Assembly: GCA_009780115.1 (NCBI GenBank)
Contig: WRAQ01000004.1
Span: 1-64,000 of the forward strand
Direction: 5' to 3'
DNA: 64,000 nucleotides
Source: Lachnospiraceae bacterium
Lineage (GTDB): Bacteria; Bacillota; Clostridia; Lachnospirales; Lachnospiraceae
Part shown: one piece after another, positions 1 through 9,897 of the stretch
Position numbering within the stretch: position 1 is the stretch's first letter
How the letters are laid out: each line of letters starts with the position of its first letter
The notes under the pieces: generated by a model
Databases searched by the model: none
The model's input: the letters and a program-made list of their open reading frames with translations, nothing else
Told to the model about the DNA's origin: nothing
Position numbers and translations under genes: made by a program

Positions 1-133
1 ACCTTTCTGGTTTAATTACCCTAATTATATCAGATATTGCCTATCAATTATATGATTGCAAACAAAATCCGCCATTTTATGGCGGACTTTGTCAACAGCT
101 CCATTTTGTCCCTTTTCACTTTTGTACATCTTG

Positions 134-1651
134 TCAAGTTCCGCAAAATGTTTTGTATCCGCAAGATTTTGATTCCGGCGGAAGAGAGTAAAGCTCTGCC
201 TTTTCATAAGGTGTGCTCAAAGTTTCAAGCAAATTTGTCATCACCGTCAAATCCCCGTTTTCTGCTGCCGTAAGAGCTTCTTCAACCTGTTGGTTTCTGG
301 GGATAAGGGCCGGATTATGTTTTTGCATTAGTTCAATCGTATCTTGTTGGTTTTGGTTTTGAAGCTTAATTCTATTCTGCCATTTTTTTATCCAAAGAGC
401 AAAGTCGGGGGTTTCGGGTAGTCCCAATAATTCAGGTAATCGGGATAATTCGGATAGTCCAGGTAATTTGGATTTTTCGGATAAATTTGGGTTTTCATCA
501 ATTGGCAAAAATGTAGAAAGCAAGCGGAAAGTATTTGTATAATCCAATTTATGTTGCTTTAGTAAATCCAACAACTCACTAATAAGAACAGCATCCTCTG
601 CTTTTTCACTGACAAGACCAATTTTGGCCCGCATACCGGCAAACCAATTTTCATGATAACAGTCCCAATATTTTGAAATCTCCTCCCCGGCAAGTTCAAT
701 CGCCATTTCTTGCTCCTTGTGCAACAAGGGTAATAGCGCCTCTGCTAATTTGGACAAATTCCAGGCGGCCATAAGCGGTTGATTTTTGTAAGCGTAACGT
801 CCGGAAGTATCAATCGAACTGAACACAGTATCAGGGTCATATCTGTCCATAAAAGCGCAGGGGCCGTAATCAATCGTTTCACCTGAAATTGCCATATTAT
901 CCGTATTCATAACACCATGGATAAAACCAGCCAACTGCCATTTTGCTATTAAGCGCGCCTGTTGCCCGGCAACTTCCCTGAAAAACATAAGATACTTATT
1001 TTCATAATCCGGATTTTCAAGCCAAGAGAAATGGCGCATTATGCTATAGTCCGCAAGTTTGCATAAATCAACTTTGGTACCAAAAACTGATATATAGTTG
1101 AAAGTCCCTACCCTGATGTGGCTTGAAGCTATCCGTGTTAATACAGCGCCCGATAGAACCCTTTCCCTGATGACGTCTTCACCGGTAAGAACGACCGCAA
1201 GGGAGCGGGTTGTCGGTATCCCTAAATAAAACATTGCTTCGCTGATAATATATTCCCTAAGCATTGGCGCAAGGGCAGCAAGTCCGTCACCATTACGGGA
1301 AAAAGGGGTAAGGCCCGAGCCTTTTAATTGAATATCAAATCTCCGGCCATCCGGGGCAATTTGCTCACCAAGCAAAACTGCCCGCCCATCTCCAAGCATG
1401 GCAAAATGACCGAATTGGTATCCGGCATAAGCCTGGGATATGGGTTTTGCGCCATGAGGTAATTGTGAACCCGCAAATATTCCCGGTGCCTTTTTTAATT
1501 CTTCTGCATTTAGCCCTAAGGATTCGGCAAGCCCCTGATTAAACACAACCATTTGCGGATTTTCAACATATGCCGGTTTTTGGTTGCGATAAAAGATTTC
1601 CGGAAGTTCTGCGTAGGTGTGTTTTAAATTCCAGCCGGTTGTAGGTATCAT
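134..1651 (-). CDS. selO: SelO/YdiU family protein adenylyltransferase (pseudokinase fold)
   Basis: The 505-residue product matches the SelO (YdiU, UPF0061) family in length and motifs. The pseudokinase glycine-rich segment QLKGSGLTPFSRNGDG lies at about residues 108-123, and the metal/catalytic segment GVMNTDNMAISGETIDYGPC at about 246-265. SelO proteins transfer AMP from ATP to Ser, Thr or Tyr of target proteins, with a role in redox homeostasis. The C-terminus ends in KSCGYKTFCGT with two cysteines, in the region where eukaryotic homologues carry selenocysteine; no UGA is involved here. The ATG at 1651 begins at the typical family N-terminus. The gene is alone on this strand. A diverged copy of its first 70 codons lies at 4941-5152. 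Confidence 0.93.
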   Translation of the reverse strand: MIPTTGWNLKHTYAELPEIFYRNQKPAYVENPQMVVFNQGLAESLGLNAEELKKAPGIFAGSQLPHGAKPISQAYAGYQFGHFAMLGDGRAVLLGEQIAPDGRRFDIQLKGSGLTPFSRNGDGLAALAPMLREYIISEAMFYLGIPTTRSLAVVLTGEDVIRERVLSGAVLTRIASSHIRVGTFNYISVFGTKVDLCKLADYSIMRHFSWLENPDYENKYLMFFREVAGQQARLIAKWQLAGFIHGVMNTDNMAISGETIDYGPCAFMDRYDPDTVFSSIDTSGRYAYKNQPLMAAWNLSKLAEALLPLLHKEQEMAIELAGEEISKYWDCYHENWFAGMRAKIGLVSEKAEDAVLISELLDLLKQHKLDYTNTFRLLSTFLPIDENPNLSEKSKLPGLSELSRLPELLGLPETPDFALWIKKWQNRIKLQNQNQQDTIELMQKHNPALIPRNQQVEEALTAAENGDLTVMTNLLETLSTPYEKAELYSLPPESKSCGYKTFCGT

Positions 1652-1734
1652 TGGGTTAGTGTGTGGAATATGCCGGGTTTTATACTTTATTATACAAAGC
1701 AGTTAATTTATTAATGCCGCTTGTAAGAATATAT

Positions 1735-1822
1735 GATATAATGTCGCTAAGACATTATATCAACGCAGTTTTAGTGCGCATCCGCCGGAGGCCATGATTT
1801 TCTTTAGAAATCATGATATAAT
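1735..1822. repeat. 80-bp hairpin-rich dispersed repeat, one unit plus the start of a second
   Basis: GATATAATGTC-GCTAA-GACATTATATC (1735-1761) is a perfect 11-bp inverted repeat. It is followed by a CGCA-GTTTTAG-TGCG hairpin, a CCGCCGGAGGCC segment and ATGATTT-TCTTTAG-AAATCAT. GATATAAT recurs exactly 80 bp later at 1815. The same unit occurs in tandem at 63862-64000 with compensatory stem changes. TATAAT at 1817 lies just before the ATG at 1828, so the repeat may supply a -10 element to the next gene. Confidence 0.8.
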
Positions 1823-1827
1823 AAAGA

Positions 1828-2664
1828 ATGCATATTTTACTAATTATTTGCTTAATCATTTTATTAGTGTTTACACTTTTAAAAAGAATCAAGAACAATG
1901 TCCGAATCAAGAGCAATGAGGTTGACATATATAACTTTGAATTGCGTATGTCGCCCTTGCTTAAATGGGTTAGCTTAATTAGCTCCTCGGTTTTCGGGTT
2001 ACTTATTTTATTGATGACATTATTCCCCAATGATTCAATAACAGCCGCAATTTATATTATATTTTCTACCTTTTTCCTGTCGAGCCTATTTTTGTTTTTG
2101 TACCTTGTCACAAACAAAATAAAAATAAATGTAAATAATATAACCTATTATTCATTTTTCAGAAGGCCAAAACAGTACACATTTGATATGATAGAAAAAC
2201 TGGTTATCAAAGACAAAAACAATAGCAGAGATGTTATTGTTTTTGGTAACAGTGGGAAATTTTTCTCATTTAGCTCCTTTTATTCCGGTTTCGACACTTT
2301 AATGCTGAGGTTTGCCGAAAAACAGATTCTGACGGAGTACAGACAAACACAGACTTTTAATTCAAGAACCATCAATGAAAGTATGGAACAAGATATGAAA
2401 CCCCGGCCTTCCGCTTTAAGCATCGCCGCTATTATTACTGTCATTTCGGGTGTTCTTTGTAATCTTCTTGGAATGGGCGGGGATTTGTCTATCTTTAAAA
2501 ACGTAGGAATATTAATATGTGTAGCGGCAATTATCATTTCCATAGCAGATTTAATAAAATCCGGTTCCTACAAAACGCCAACGAAATCGGACGGTTCACT
2601 GATTTCTATTATCCTTGGCGTGCTGGTTTGTTTTATTAATGGAATTATATATTTGTGGGTTTAA
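1828..2664 (+). CDS. Hypothetical multi-spanning membrane protein
   Basis: A 278-residue protein of no family I recognise. Hydrophobic helices lie at about residues 2-18, 47-66, 70-95, 197-217, 222-242 and 258-276. The central soluble stretch (about 96-195), with YTFDMIEKLVIKDK, resembles a small PH-like membrane-associated domain seen in DUF6560-type proteins. I infer this from pattern only. The ATG at 1828 has only a weak upstream purine stretch and sits 6 bp after a TATAAT, so the message may be leaderless or a later start (1948, MSPLLKW) may be used. It converges on the chemotaxis receptor gene, and the shared terminator is at 2704-2733. Confidence 0.65.
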   Translation: MHILLIICLIILLVFTLLKRIKNNVRIKSNEVDIYNFELRMSPLLKWVSLISSSVFGLLILLMTLFPNDSITAAIYIIFSTFFLSSLFLFLYLVTNKIKINVNNITYYSFFRRPKQYTFDMIEKLVIKDKNNSRDVIVFGNSGKFFSFSSFYSGFDTLMLRFAEKQILTEYRQTQTFNSRTINESMEQDMKPRPSALSIAAIITVISGVLCNLLGMGGDLSIFKNVGILICVAAIIISIADLIKSGSYKTPTKSDGSLISIILGVLVCFINGIIYLWV

Positions 2665-2703
2665 CCTAACCTCGATTTTGAAGTTCCCCTTACCGGCATA
2701 ATA

Positions 2704-2733
2704 AAAAAAGGTTCGCCAAGGCGAACCTTTTTT
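2704..2733. terminator. Bidirectional Rho-independent terminator
   Basis: GGTTCGCC-AA-GGCGAACC stem with six A on the left and six T on the right. It sits between two convergent genes and can serve both strands. Confidence 0.93.
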
Positions 2734-2750
2734 ATACTCTGCGAAACAGA

Positions 2751-4745
2751 CTATTTTTTCTCAACCTGAAACCGGTTAATCAATTCCTCCAAAGTAGAAG
2801 CCTGGCCGGAAAATTCTTCGCTGATAGCCGAAGATTCTTCCGCTAAAGCGGAGTTGCTTTGGATAACATCGGAAATTTGGCTGATGCCATGTTCGATTTC
2901 GCGCATCGATCCGACCTGTATCGTCGAGGATTCAGTGACTTCTTTTATGTTTCCTTCAATTGATTTCAACCCGGAAATAACTTCGCTCAAAGAAGTCGCT
3001 GTTTTTTCCGTAATCTCGTCACCATTGCGTGCTTCTTTGATGGCTGTCTCAATCAATTCCCGCGTATTGACGGCGGACTTTGCACTGCCTTCGGCCAAGC
3101 TCCTGATTTCATTCGCCACTACGGCAAAACCGCGCCCGGCTTCGCCGGCTCTGGCAGCTTCAATCGAAGCATTCAGGGATAACAAGTTCGTCTGTGATGC
3201 AATATCTTCGATTCCGGAAATAATCGACTCGATCTGTTGCGACGTTTCATTGATCCGCTTCATCGCTGTTTTTAGATTTTCCATTTCAACACTGCTATGT
3301 TCGGCAACTTCTTCCATTTGCATCGCCATGTTGAAGATCTTCTTTTGCTCATCGGCACTCTTCCCAATCTGTTCAGTCACGGTGGTAATGGTCGCCTGCA
3401 ATTCCTCGACAGCAGCGGACTGATCGGTAGCACCTTCCGCAAGGCCCTGTGAACTCTTTGTTAATTGGTCTGAGCCGGCGGTAACTTGGTGTGATACGTC
3501 CTTTATATGATGAATGGTCTCGCTAAGCCGCTGATTCAGAGTTCTGTATGCAGCCAATATTGGCGCAAAGTCACCCTCATAAATAGCGGGGTTTTGGCTT
3601 TTGGCAGTAAAATTACCGTTGCCCATTTCATCTAACATATATCGAACATCGCGAATTATGTCTGTCAAGCCTCTGGTAATTTCATTCGTAGCATCCGCCA
3701 GTACTTTCGTTTCGTCTTCGGAATCAACCTGCAGATCATCATTACTCAAATTTCCGGTGGCGAGAACCTGTAATCGTTCTGTACATTTTTGGAGCGGAAC
3801 TCCAATAATCTTGCCTATTTTTCCTGCTACGACAAAACCGATGATGATGAGCAATACCACAAGGGCAACGACAAGGGCAATAGTTATATAAAGCCCGCTC
3901 ATAAAATCAGCAGCACGGGCATGGACAACAACACTCCAACCACTGCCATTCTTAAGCGGGGCATAAGCAAGTACCTCGTTTTTTCCTAATAAATTCATCA
4001 TTGTGCTACCGCTCTCGCCGGCACGCATCTTGGTATGAAGTGCTGCAAGTTTGCGGAGCGAACGGTCTTCCTTGGCAATTTCTTCAACATTCTCTTCCGC
4101 ATAGATTGAATCCATCGTCATATCGGCAATCGTATATCCTTCGTTATCAATCATATAAACAAAAGAATTTTTGCTGACACTGACGGAATTGACAATATTA
4201 TTCATCGTATCCCCCGGCAACACCAACATGACTGCGCCGACAATCTCCGTATTGACATTGCCGTCTTTCCATAAGGGAGCGGCGACAAAGATTGAAGCCT
4301 GTCCGGTAGTTCTGCTTACTGTAGGCTTGGTGATATATGCGTTTCCTTGCATAGCCTGCTTGAAATATTCACGATCGCTTACATTTAGATTTTCATCGAA
4401 TAGGCTGATACCATTTAGGTCAAGAATATGTCCGCGTAGCATACCGTGGTAATCTATCTTCGTTTTCAATAAGTCTTGTTTTTCTTCGATACTCACATCG
4501 GGATTTGAAAAGCGGGTGATCGTACCGATTTCCAAGGCAACTGCCTCTGTGGCCTTCAATTCCCACATAACCCGGTCGGCGGTAACATCCGCCAGTCTTT
4601 CAAGGGTGGCTTTCAAAGTATCATTAGTGTTTTGAACACTCCTAATAATGAAGATAACGCTGATAATAATCAATGCCGCAACGATCAAGATGACTGTAGA
4701 ATTTTGTATTTTCTTTTGAATAGATAGCTTGCTGAACCAATTCAT
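2751..4745 (-). CDS. Methyl-accepting chemotaxis protein with Cache sensor
   Basis: A 664-residue chemoreceptor. TM1 is at about residues 13-33 and is followed by a large extracytoplasmic dCache-like ligand-binding region (about 35-280), with the [20 protein letters not shown] stretch typical of this fold. TM2 is at about 285-308, then HAMP (about 309-365), then the MA signalling domain. The hairpin tip is well conserved: [20 protein letters not shown] followed by [16 protein letters not shown]. It should couple to CheA/CheW at the cell pole; the ligand cannot be predicted. AGGAGGA lies 7 nt before the ATG, which fixes the start. No che genes are nearby. A TTTATGTAATT/AATTACATAAA inverted repeat (4777-4830) lies in its leader. 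Confidence 0.95.
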   Translation of the reverse strand: MNWFSKLSIQKKIQNSTVILIVAALIIISVIFIIRSVQNTNDTLKATLERLADVTADRVMWELKATEAVALEIGTITRFSNPDVSIEEKQDLLKTKIDYHGMLRGHILDLNGISLFDENLNVSDREYFKQAMQGNAYITKPTVSRTTGQASIFVAAPLWKDGNVNTEIVGAVMLVLPGDTMNNIVNSVSVSKNSFVYMIDNEGYTIADMTMDSIYAEENVEEIAKEDRSLRKLAALHTKMRAGESGSTMMNLLGKNEVLAYAPLKNGSGWSVVVHARAADFMSGLYITIALVVALVVLLIIIGFVVAGKIGKIIGVPLQKCTERLQVLATGNLSNDDLQVDSEDETKVLADATNEITRGLTDIIRDVRYMLDEMGNGNFTAKSQNPAIYEGDFAPILAAYRTLNQRLSETIHHIKDVSHQVTAGSDQLTKSSQGLAEGATDQSAAVEELQATITTVTEQIGKSADEQKKIFNMAMQMEEVAEHSSVEMENLKTAMKRINETSQQIESIISGIEDIASQTNLLSLNASIEAARAGEAGRGFAVVANEIRSLAEGSAKSAVNTRELIETAIKEARNGDEITEKTATSLSEVISGLKSIEGNIKEVTESSTIQVGSMREIEHGISQISDVIQSNSALAEESSAISEEFSGQASTLEELINRFQVEKK

Positions 4746-4940
4746 AGAGTTCCTCCTACATTCTTTCGTTATTTAGTTTATGTAATTATTTTTGTTGATT
4801 TTAACCTTAACCACTTCACAATTACATAAAACAGTTTTTGTAACCATTGCTATTATTATAAACATTCTTATGGCAATTGTAAAGAAAAAACGGCTTGTCT
4901 TCCTAAAAAATCGTCAAAATCTGATAGGTTTGTCTATTTT

Positions 4941-5152
4941 GCGCTATGAGGTAATTGTGAACCCGCAAATATTTCCGCTGCCATTTCCAGCTCTTCCGCG
5001 TTTAAACCTAAGATTTGGAAATTCATTGATTAAAAACCACCATTTGCGGATTGTAAACAAATGCTGGTTTTTGATTGCGATAAAAGATTTCCGGAAGTTT
5101 CTGCGTAGGTGTGTTTTAAATTCCAGCCGGTTGTAGGTATCATTGGGTTCAG
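4941..5152 (-). pseudogene. selO 5' fragment (partial duplication)
   Basis: This stretch aligns with selO codons 1-70 (1449-1651). Shared features include GGAAATCTTTTATCGCAA-type coding around YRNQKPAYV and the start region MIPTTGWNLK. It carries several indels and lacks the rest of the gene. It follows an approximately 190-bp spacer upstream of the chemoreceptor, in which I see no other gene. It is a relic of local duplication or recombination and cannot encode a functional protein. Confidence 0.85.
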
Positions 5153-5176
5153 ATGTGCTTTTTTGTAGCGCTGTTA

Positions 5177-7045
5177 TCATCGGTCATACCACTTCGCTTG
5201 TTCTTCATACAATCCCGCGTATTTGCTGTTTTTCAGAAGTTCAGCATGTGTGCCGTCACCCATAATTTTCCCTTCGTCAAATACGATGATTCTGTCCGCC
5301 AACGAAGCAATGCTGACACGATGTGTAACAAATATGACCGTTTTATCTTTAGACAGTGAAATATATTTTTTAAAGATTTCAGCTTCAGCAATAGGGTCTA
5401 AGTTACCCGTCGGCTCGTCTAATACGATAAAATCCCGATTACGGTATGCAGCGCGGGCTATCGCTATCTTTTGCCATTGGCCTCCGGAAAGGTCCGTGCC
5501 GCCAATGTCCTTTCCCAGTAATTCATCTTTTCGCACTCCTTCTAAGCCGGAAAACGCTATTGCCGAGGCTATCTTATCCTCGTCACGAGGCATAGCGGTA
5601 TCACCTAAATAGACATTATCACCTACCGTAAACGTTACATAAGCAGAAGGGTCCTGCATTACAACGCTTGTAGCATTAAAACGGCTGATTGAATCCATAT
5701 CCTCAACCTGCGTTCCATTTATGCGTAATTCTCCGCCACTTGGCGAGAGAATACCAAGTATCAGCTTTACAAACGTCGTTTTTCCCGCTCCGTTTTCACC
5801 TACAAGGGCTATTTTTTCCCCTTCTTTGATACTGAGGTTCACATTATTTAATACATAATTCATCGTCAATGGATAACGGTAGCTTAAGTTTTTCGCTTCC
5901 ATCATAGTTATATCGCCGCACACAACGTCCCCGGACTGCTTTTCAGGTAGTTCTATTAAATCAAAAAATTGTGCCGCTTGGTTCTCTTTTGAAAACAGGG
6001 TTGAAAAACTCCCAAGCAAAGCCCCGGTATCGCCAATCAATGTCCCGGTTAAAGCCTATACCGCGCCCAATTCACCAATCGTTATACGCCCCGTTGCCAT
6101 TAAGATAATCGCAAATACGCTCCCCCCTATATTCGCCGAACTACTTATGGTATTATTAATGATATTTAAAAGTGTCCCCACTCTGATCATTTTTCTTTCT
6201 TTTCGTGTATATTCGTCAGATAAGTCCTTCCATTTTTTATAAAAATAATCATATAAACCGAAGGTTTTTAACTCCTTAGCGGAAGATGAAAGCATAAGAT
6301 TCTGAAAATAACCGATGCGGCGTTGCAGTTTTGTATTGTCCTTGATAAACTTAAATTGAAGCTTTTGGCCTAAGACCATAGAATACAAGGAAGGCAATGG
6401 TGCTGCTACAGCAATCAAACATAACCATGGGTTAAATATGTATAATGCCGCTATAATACATAGAATCGAAACTATTTTTGCAATTACTGCATAACTTTGC
6501 AACATAACTCCCCGGCTCACTCCATTATAGTAGTCACTGGCAAAATTAAAAACCTGATTAATGTTATCATTGATTTTGGCTATTTCCATATATTCAGAAG
6601 AAAATGATGCAATTTTTTTAAATATATGCGAGTGGAAAAGTTCTTTTTGGCGATTGTCCTGCACAACGGAAAGTTGCTCGATATTTTCACCGCCATTCAA
6701 GCCAATATACCGGTTAATCAAATCAATTATGTAATTTATAGCAAAATAAGCTAAGATTAATAGCAATGGCAACATAATGCCGCCATTTATATTTGCTTCT
6801 GCTTCTTTAATATATCTGCCCCAAACAAATGCCAGAATCGGTTGCAACAATGACAGTATAATAAAAAAACCGAGGTAAATAGCACTCATAGCCTTTACCG
6901 AAGAGAAGATATATAGCCAAAGCCTTACTACATATCTAAACCTGGGCTTACGTTCTTTTTGCACCAGCCGTTCGATATCCTTCGTTTTGTCTTCCGGAAA
7001 AATCTCTTTTTCCGGTTGAGCCAAATCATTATTTTTTTTAGGCAT
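5177..7045 (-). pseudogene. ABC exporter (TMD-NBD half-transporter) interrupted by an in-frame TAG
   Basis: Two parts in the same reading frame make one type IV ABC exporter half. The membrane domain occupies codons down to 6059, and the ATPase domain runs from about 6040 to 5177. A single TAG at 6056-6058, in the context GELGAV-stop-ALTGTLIG, separates them with no frame change. The ATPase part has Walker A (VGENGAGKTT), signature LSGGQWQKIAIA and Walker B FIVLDEPTGNLD. The likely ATG (7045) overlaps the upstream ABC gene by 8 bp and follows GAGGAAA. A TTG at 6040 could restart the NBD but has no clear RBS. Options are a recent nonsense mutation, a sequencing error or readthrough. In context it is the second half of a heterodimeric peptide exporter. 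Confidence 0.88.
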
Positions 7046-8846
7046 CTTCTGCAATTTCCTCTCTGTTTTTTTTATACCACTGTTTTTGGGCATGGAACAT
7101 TTCCGAGTAAAGCCCGCCTGACTTTACCAATGATTCATGTGTTCCATTTTCAATTACCTTGCCGTCCGAAATCACCAGAATCCGATCGGTTATTAACGTG
7201 GAACCTAGACGATGGGTTATAAAAATAGAAGTTTTGCCTTCTGAAACCGTTGCAAAATCAGAATATATTTCGCTTTCCGCCATCGGGTCAAGTTGACTGG
7301 TAGGTTCGTCCAATATCAAAATGGGCTTATCACCCATGAATGCCCGTGCAATCGCCACGCGCTGCCACTGTCCGCCGGATAAATCAACTCCACCTTCAAA
7401 ATCACGGCCTAGCAAGGTCTCAATACCGTTTGGCAATCCACCAACAAATGTATCCGCCTTGCCTTTTACCATCGCCAATCCGATTGCGGCAGCATCCCCT
7501 ATTTTATCAACACTTCCCACACCAACGTTCTCGGCAAGCGTTACGCTGTAACGAACAAAATCCTGGAATACTGCGCCAAACATTTTTTGCCGGGCACATT
7601 GGGAATAAGCGGAAATTGGTTCCCCGCCAATCCGGATTTCGCCCGAATCCGGCGAAAAAAGCCCAAGCAATAATTTTACCATTGTCGACTTCCCCTCGCC
7701 ATTTTGACCGACAATGGAGAGTTTCTCGCTATTTTTAACTTTAAAACTCAAACCTTTTAGTATTTCCTTTTCTGTCCCCGGATACTTAAAATATACATTA
7801 TCAAATTCAATATCGAAATTGCCCGGGATATCCTTTATATACCCGTACTTATCTTCAGATAGGTTGAAATATTTATCATAAAAATCAAATGAATTGATAT
7901 GAAAGCCACTCCAAAGGAAGATATGTATACAACCATTCAAATTCCTCGAAAGGCTTGTAAAAATCAAGAGTGTTAATGAAATCAACAAACCGATGGAAAG
8001 CATATTTTGACGGTATAAAACCAATAATAAGGCAGCATTAACCAATCCGGCCAGCTTAAACAAACTTAATCCGGTAAACTGGCGTAATAAATGTTTAAAA
8101 TAATATTTTTCATACTCACGATTTCTTTCATTCATCCGTTTTTGATACGTATCAATTAAAAAATCAGACGACTGGAAAAGACGATTCTCCTTCACATGAT
8201 TCCGATTTTCGAGCATTTCAGCCAATAATCCATATTTTCGTTCTTTTCCCCAGTATTTTTCCAACTCTTCGTATATATTAAAATTAAATTTCCGCCGCAG
8301 CCAAGCCTCCAATACAAAAGGTATTAGGATGGTAAGCAATAACCACCAGCGAACAGATGCTAGTAGGTAAAGACTTCCAATAGTTGCGACAAATGATGAT
8401 ATTGAGATTACGAGATACATGGGAAACAAATGACGTACTGCCCCCTCGGTACGATTATAAGATTTGTCAATTATTTCCATGGAAATATCACTTTCCAAAT
8501 GCTCATAACGTAACCGTTTTAATTTCTCTAGCATCTTTCCCTTGTAAGCCGTACGAAAAATAAGCTGGCTTTGCGGTTCGGCATAACCATTAATCAACCA
8601 GTCACATATATTAGGCAAAAGTAACGCCACCACAAACAATACAAGTAAAGGAATAAGATTGGAAAAATTTTCTGTTCCATTAGCTACATCCAAAGCGACA
8701 TTAAAGATTCGGGAATTTACCCAAGTCGAAAAAGGGACTAGAAATCCGCTAAGAACCGACATTGCCAAAACAACGAAAATAACAATAGGACTTTCGGAAA
8801 ATATAATCCTTAATAGCTTTTTATATGCTTTAAATATGCGCTTCAT
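7038..8846 (-). CDS. ABC transporter ATP-binding/permease protein (exporter half)
   Basis: A 602-residue fused TMD-NBD protein. About six membrane helices fill residues 15-330. The ATPase domain has Walker A VGQNGEGKSTMVKLL, Q-loop AVFQDF, signature DLSGGQWQRVAIARAF, Walker B PILILDEPTSQLD and switch His in FITHRLG. There is no N-terminal C39 peptidase domain, so it would export a peptide trimmed elsewhere, perhaps by the subtilisin-like protein encoded upstream. It overlaps the next ABC gene by 8 bp and starts 12 bp after the BtrH-like gene, so it belongs to the same transcription unit. It probably pairs with the interrupted half-transporter as a heterodimer. Confidence 0.92.
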   Translation of the reverse strand: MKRIFKAYKKLLRIIFSESPIVIFVVLAMSVLSGFLVPFSTWVNSRIFNVALDVANGTENFSNLIPLLVLFVVALLLPNICDWLINGYAEPQSQLIFRTAYKGKMLEKLKRLRYEHLESDISMEIIDKSYNRTEGAVRHLFPMYLVISISSFVATIGSLYLLASVRWWLLLTILIPFVLEAWLRRKFNFNIYEELEKYWGKERKYGLLAEMLENRNHVKENRLFQSSDFLIDTYQKRMNERNREYEKYYFKHLLRQFTGLSLFKLAGLVNAALLLVLYRQNMLSIGLLISLTLLIFTSLSRNLNGCIHIFLWSGFHINSFDFYDKYFNLSEDKYGYIKDIPGNFDIEFDNVYFKYPGTEKEILKGLSFKVKNSEKLSIVGQNGEGKSTMVKLLLGLFSPDSGEIRIGGEPISAYSQCARQKMFGAVFQDFVRYSVTLAENVGVGSVDKIGDAAAIGLAMVKGKADTFVGGLPNGIETLLGRDFEGGVDLSGGQWQRVAIARAFMGDKPILILDEPTSQLDPMAESEIYSDFATVSEGKTSIFITHRLGSTLITDRILVISDGKVIENGTHESLVKSGGLYSEMFHAQKQWYKKNREEIAEDA

Positions 8847-8858
8847 TTATACCACCTA

Positions 8859-9896
8859 TTAAACATGAAACGAACTTAGAATTGACGATAACGTTGCATA
8901 TTCCTCTTCTTCAATACGCTTCAATTGTTCTACAGTTTTAATAAGTATTCGTTCATTACCTGATAATGCGTATTTAACAACAAGATTCATCATGATTTCT
9001 GCTTTTATCTCTATTTCTTTTAATGAATGTAGATAAGCTTCATCTATTTCATACTGTTTTGAAAGAAATTGCCAACGCTGATTCATAATTCTTTTATGGT
9101 CATATAAAAGATAAAATAGGGCGATTTCAAAGCTTTCCGGTTTGGCTTCAAGATAAGCTATCAGTGGTTTATAAATATCGTGCCCAAATGCAATATTATC
9201 CCTATTTCCGCAATTGTAAATCGTCCAATACTCTAATGGGACCGCCTCCAAATATGTATGCATTGACTTAATAATTCCCTCAATACTTAAGTCGTATATA
9301 CAGTTTTCATCAATTTTATAGAGATAAACACATCCTTTGCTGAAATCTTGGTTGGTTGCCTGCGAACAATCATCAAAAGCTGCATTTATACAATCAAAAG
9401 GGATTGTAAATGGGTCATATTTCCTGGTTATGATAAAATCCTTCGCGTATATTTTTTCTTGCTCCAGATTGTATCCATAAATTAATGCATCATGAATCCT
9501 ATGTCTTTCTTTAAACTCTTTTGCTCCCTGAATATGATAGTAATCTAACATAACATGAATATACCATTTTTCAGCAATCGTCTGCTTACAAAAATCCAAA
9601 AAAGATGAATAGTTCTTTAAGCAAAATTCTCTTTGTATTTTTTGTACTGTCAACCATTTACAGCATTCCTGCGGGCGTATCTCGTATGGCATCGGAAAAT
9701 AAAAATCCGCCCAGCTGTTACTTATTAAATCTTTATTTATATAGATATTGATATAATTGTCGTAAATCCATTGAACGGCTGGTTCATGCGTGCCCAAAAT
9801 AGACACAAGATGCGCATGATGTGTATAGGTCGTCAATTTGGGAATTGCTAGGGGAAGTATGTTCCCACCATTTTGATTTATACTCGTAGTAATCAT
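8859..9896 (-). CDS. BtrH-like hypothetical protein of the peptide cluster
   Basis: A 345-residue soluble protein with no signal peptide or membrane helix. The central segment has VMLDYYHIQG, then KERHRIHDALIYGYN, then DCINAAFDD. This resembles the N-terminal domain of BtrH-like proteins, which have a papain-like fold and occur in aminoglycoside and peptide natural-product clusters. That match is from memory of the pattern, not a search. The C-terminal third is a helical region rich in Glu and Lys. It starts 2 bp after the subtilisin-like gene ends, so the two are translationally linked. A role in processing or tailoring the peptide made by this cluster is inferred from context only. Confidence 0.6.
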   Translation of the reverse strand: MITTSINQNGGNILPLAIPKLTTYTHHAHLVSILGTHEPAVQWIYDNYINIYINKDLISNSWADFYFPMPYEIRPQECCKWLTVQKIQREFCLKNYSSFLDFCKQTIAEKWYIHVMLDYYHIQGAKEFKERHRIHDALIYGYNLEQEKIYAKDFIITRKYDPFTIPFDCINAAFDDCSQATNQDFSKGCVYLYKIDENCIYDLSIEGIIKSMHTYLEAVPLEYWTIYNCGNRDNIAFGHDIYKPLIAYLEAKPESFEIALFYLLYDHKRIMNQRWQFLSKQYEIDEAYLHSLKEIEIKAEIMMNLVVKYALSGNERILIKTVEQLKRIEEEEYATLSSILSSFHV

Positions 9897-9897
9897 A

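Noticed and set aside
6056..6058. TAG as a pyrrolysine codon in the ABC exporter
   Set aside because: No pylT or pylS genes are seen, and ABC exporters do not use pyrrolysine; mutation or error is simpler.
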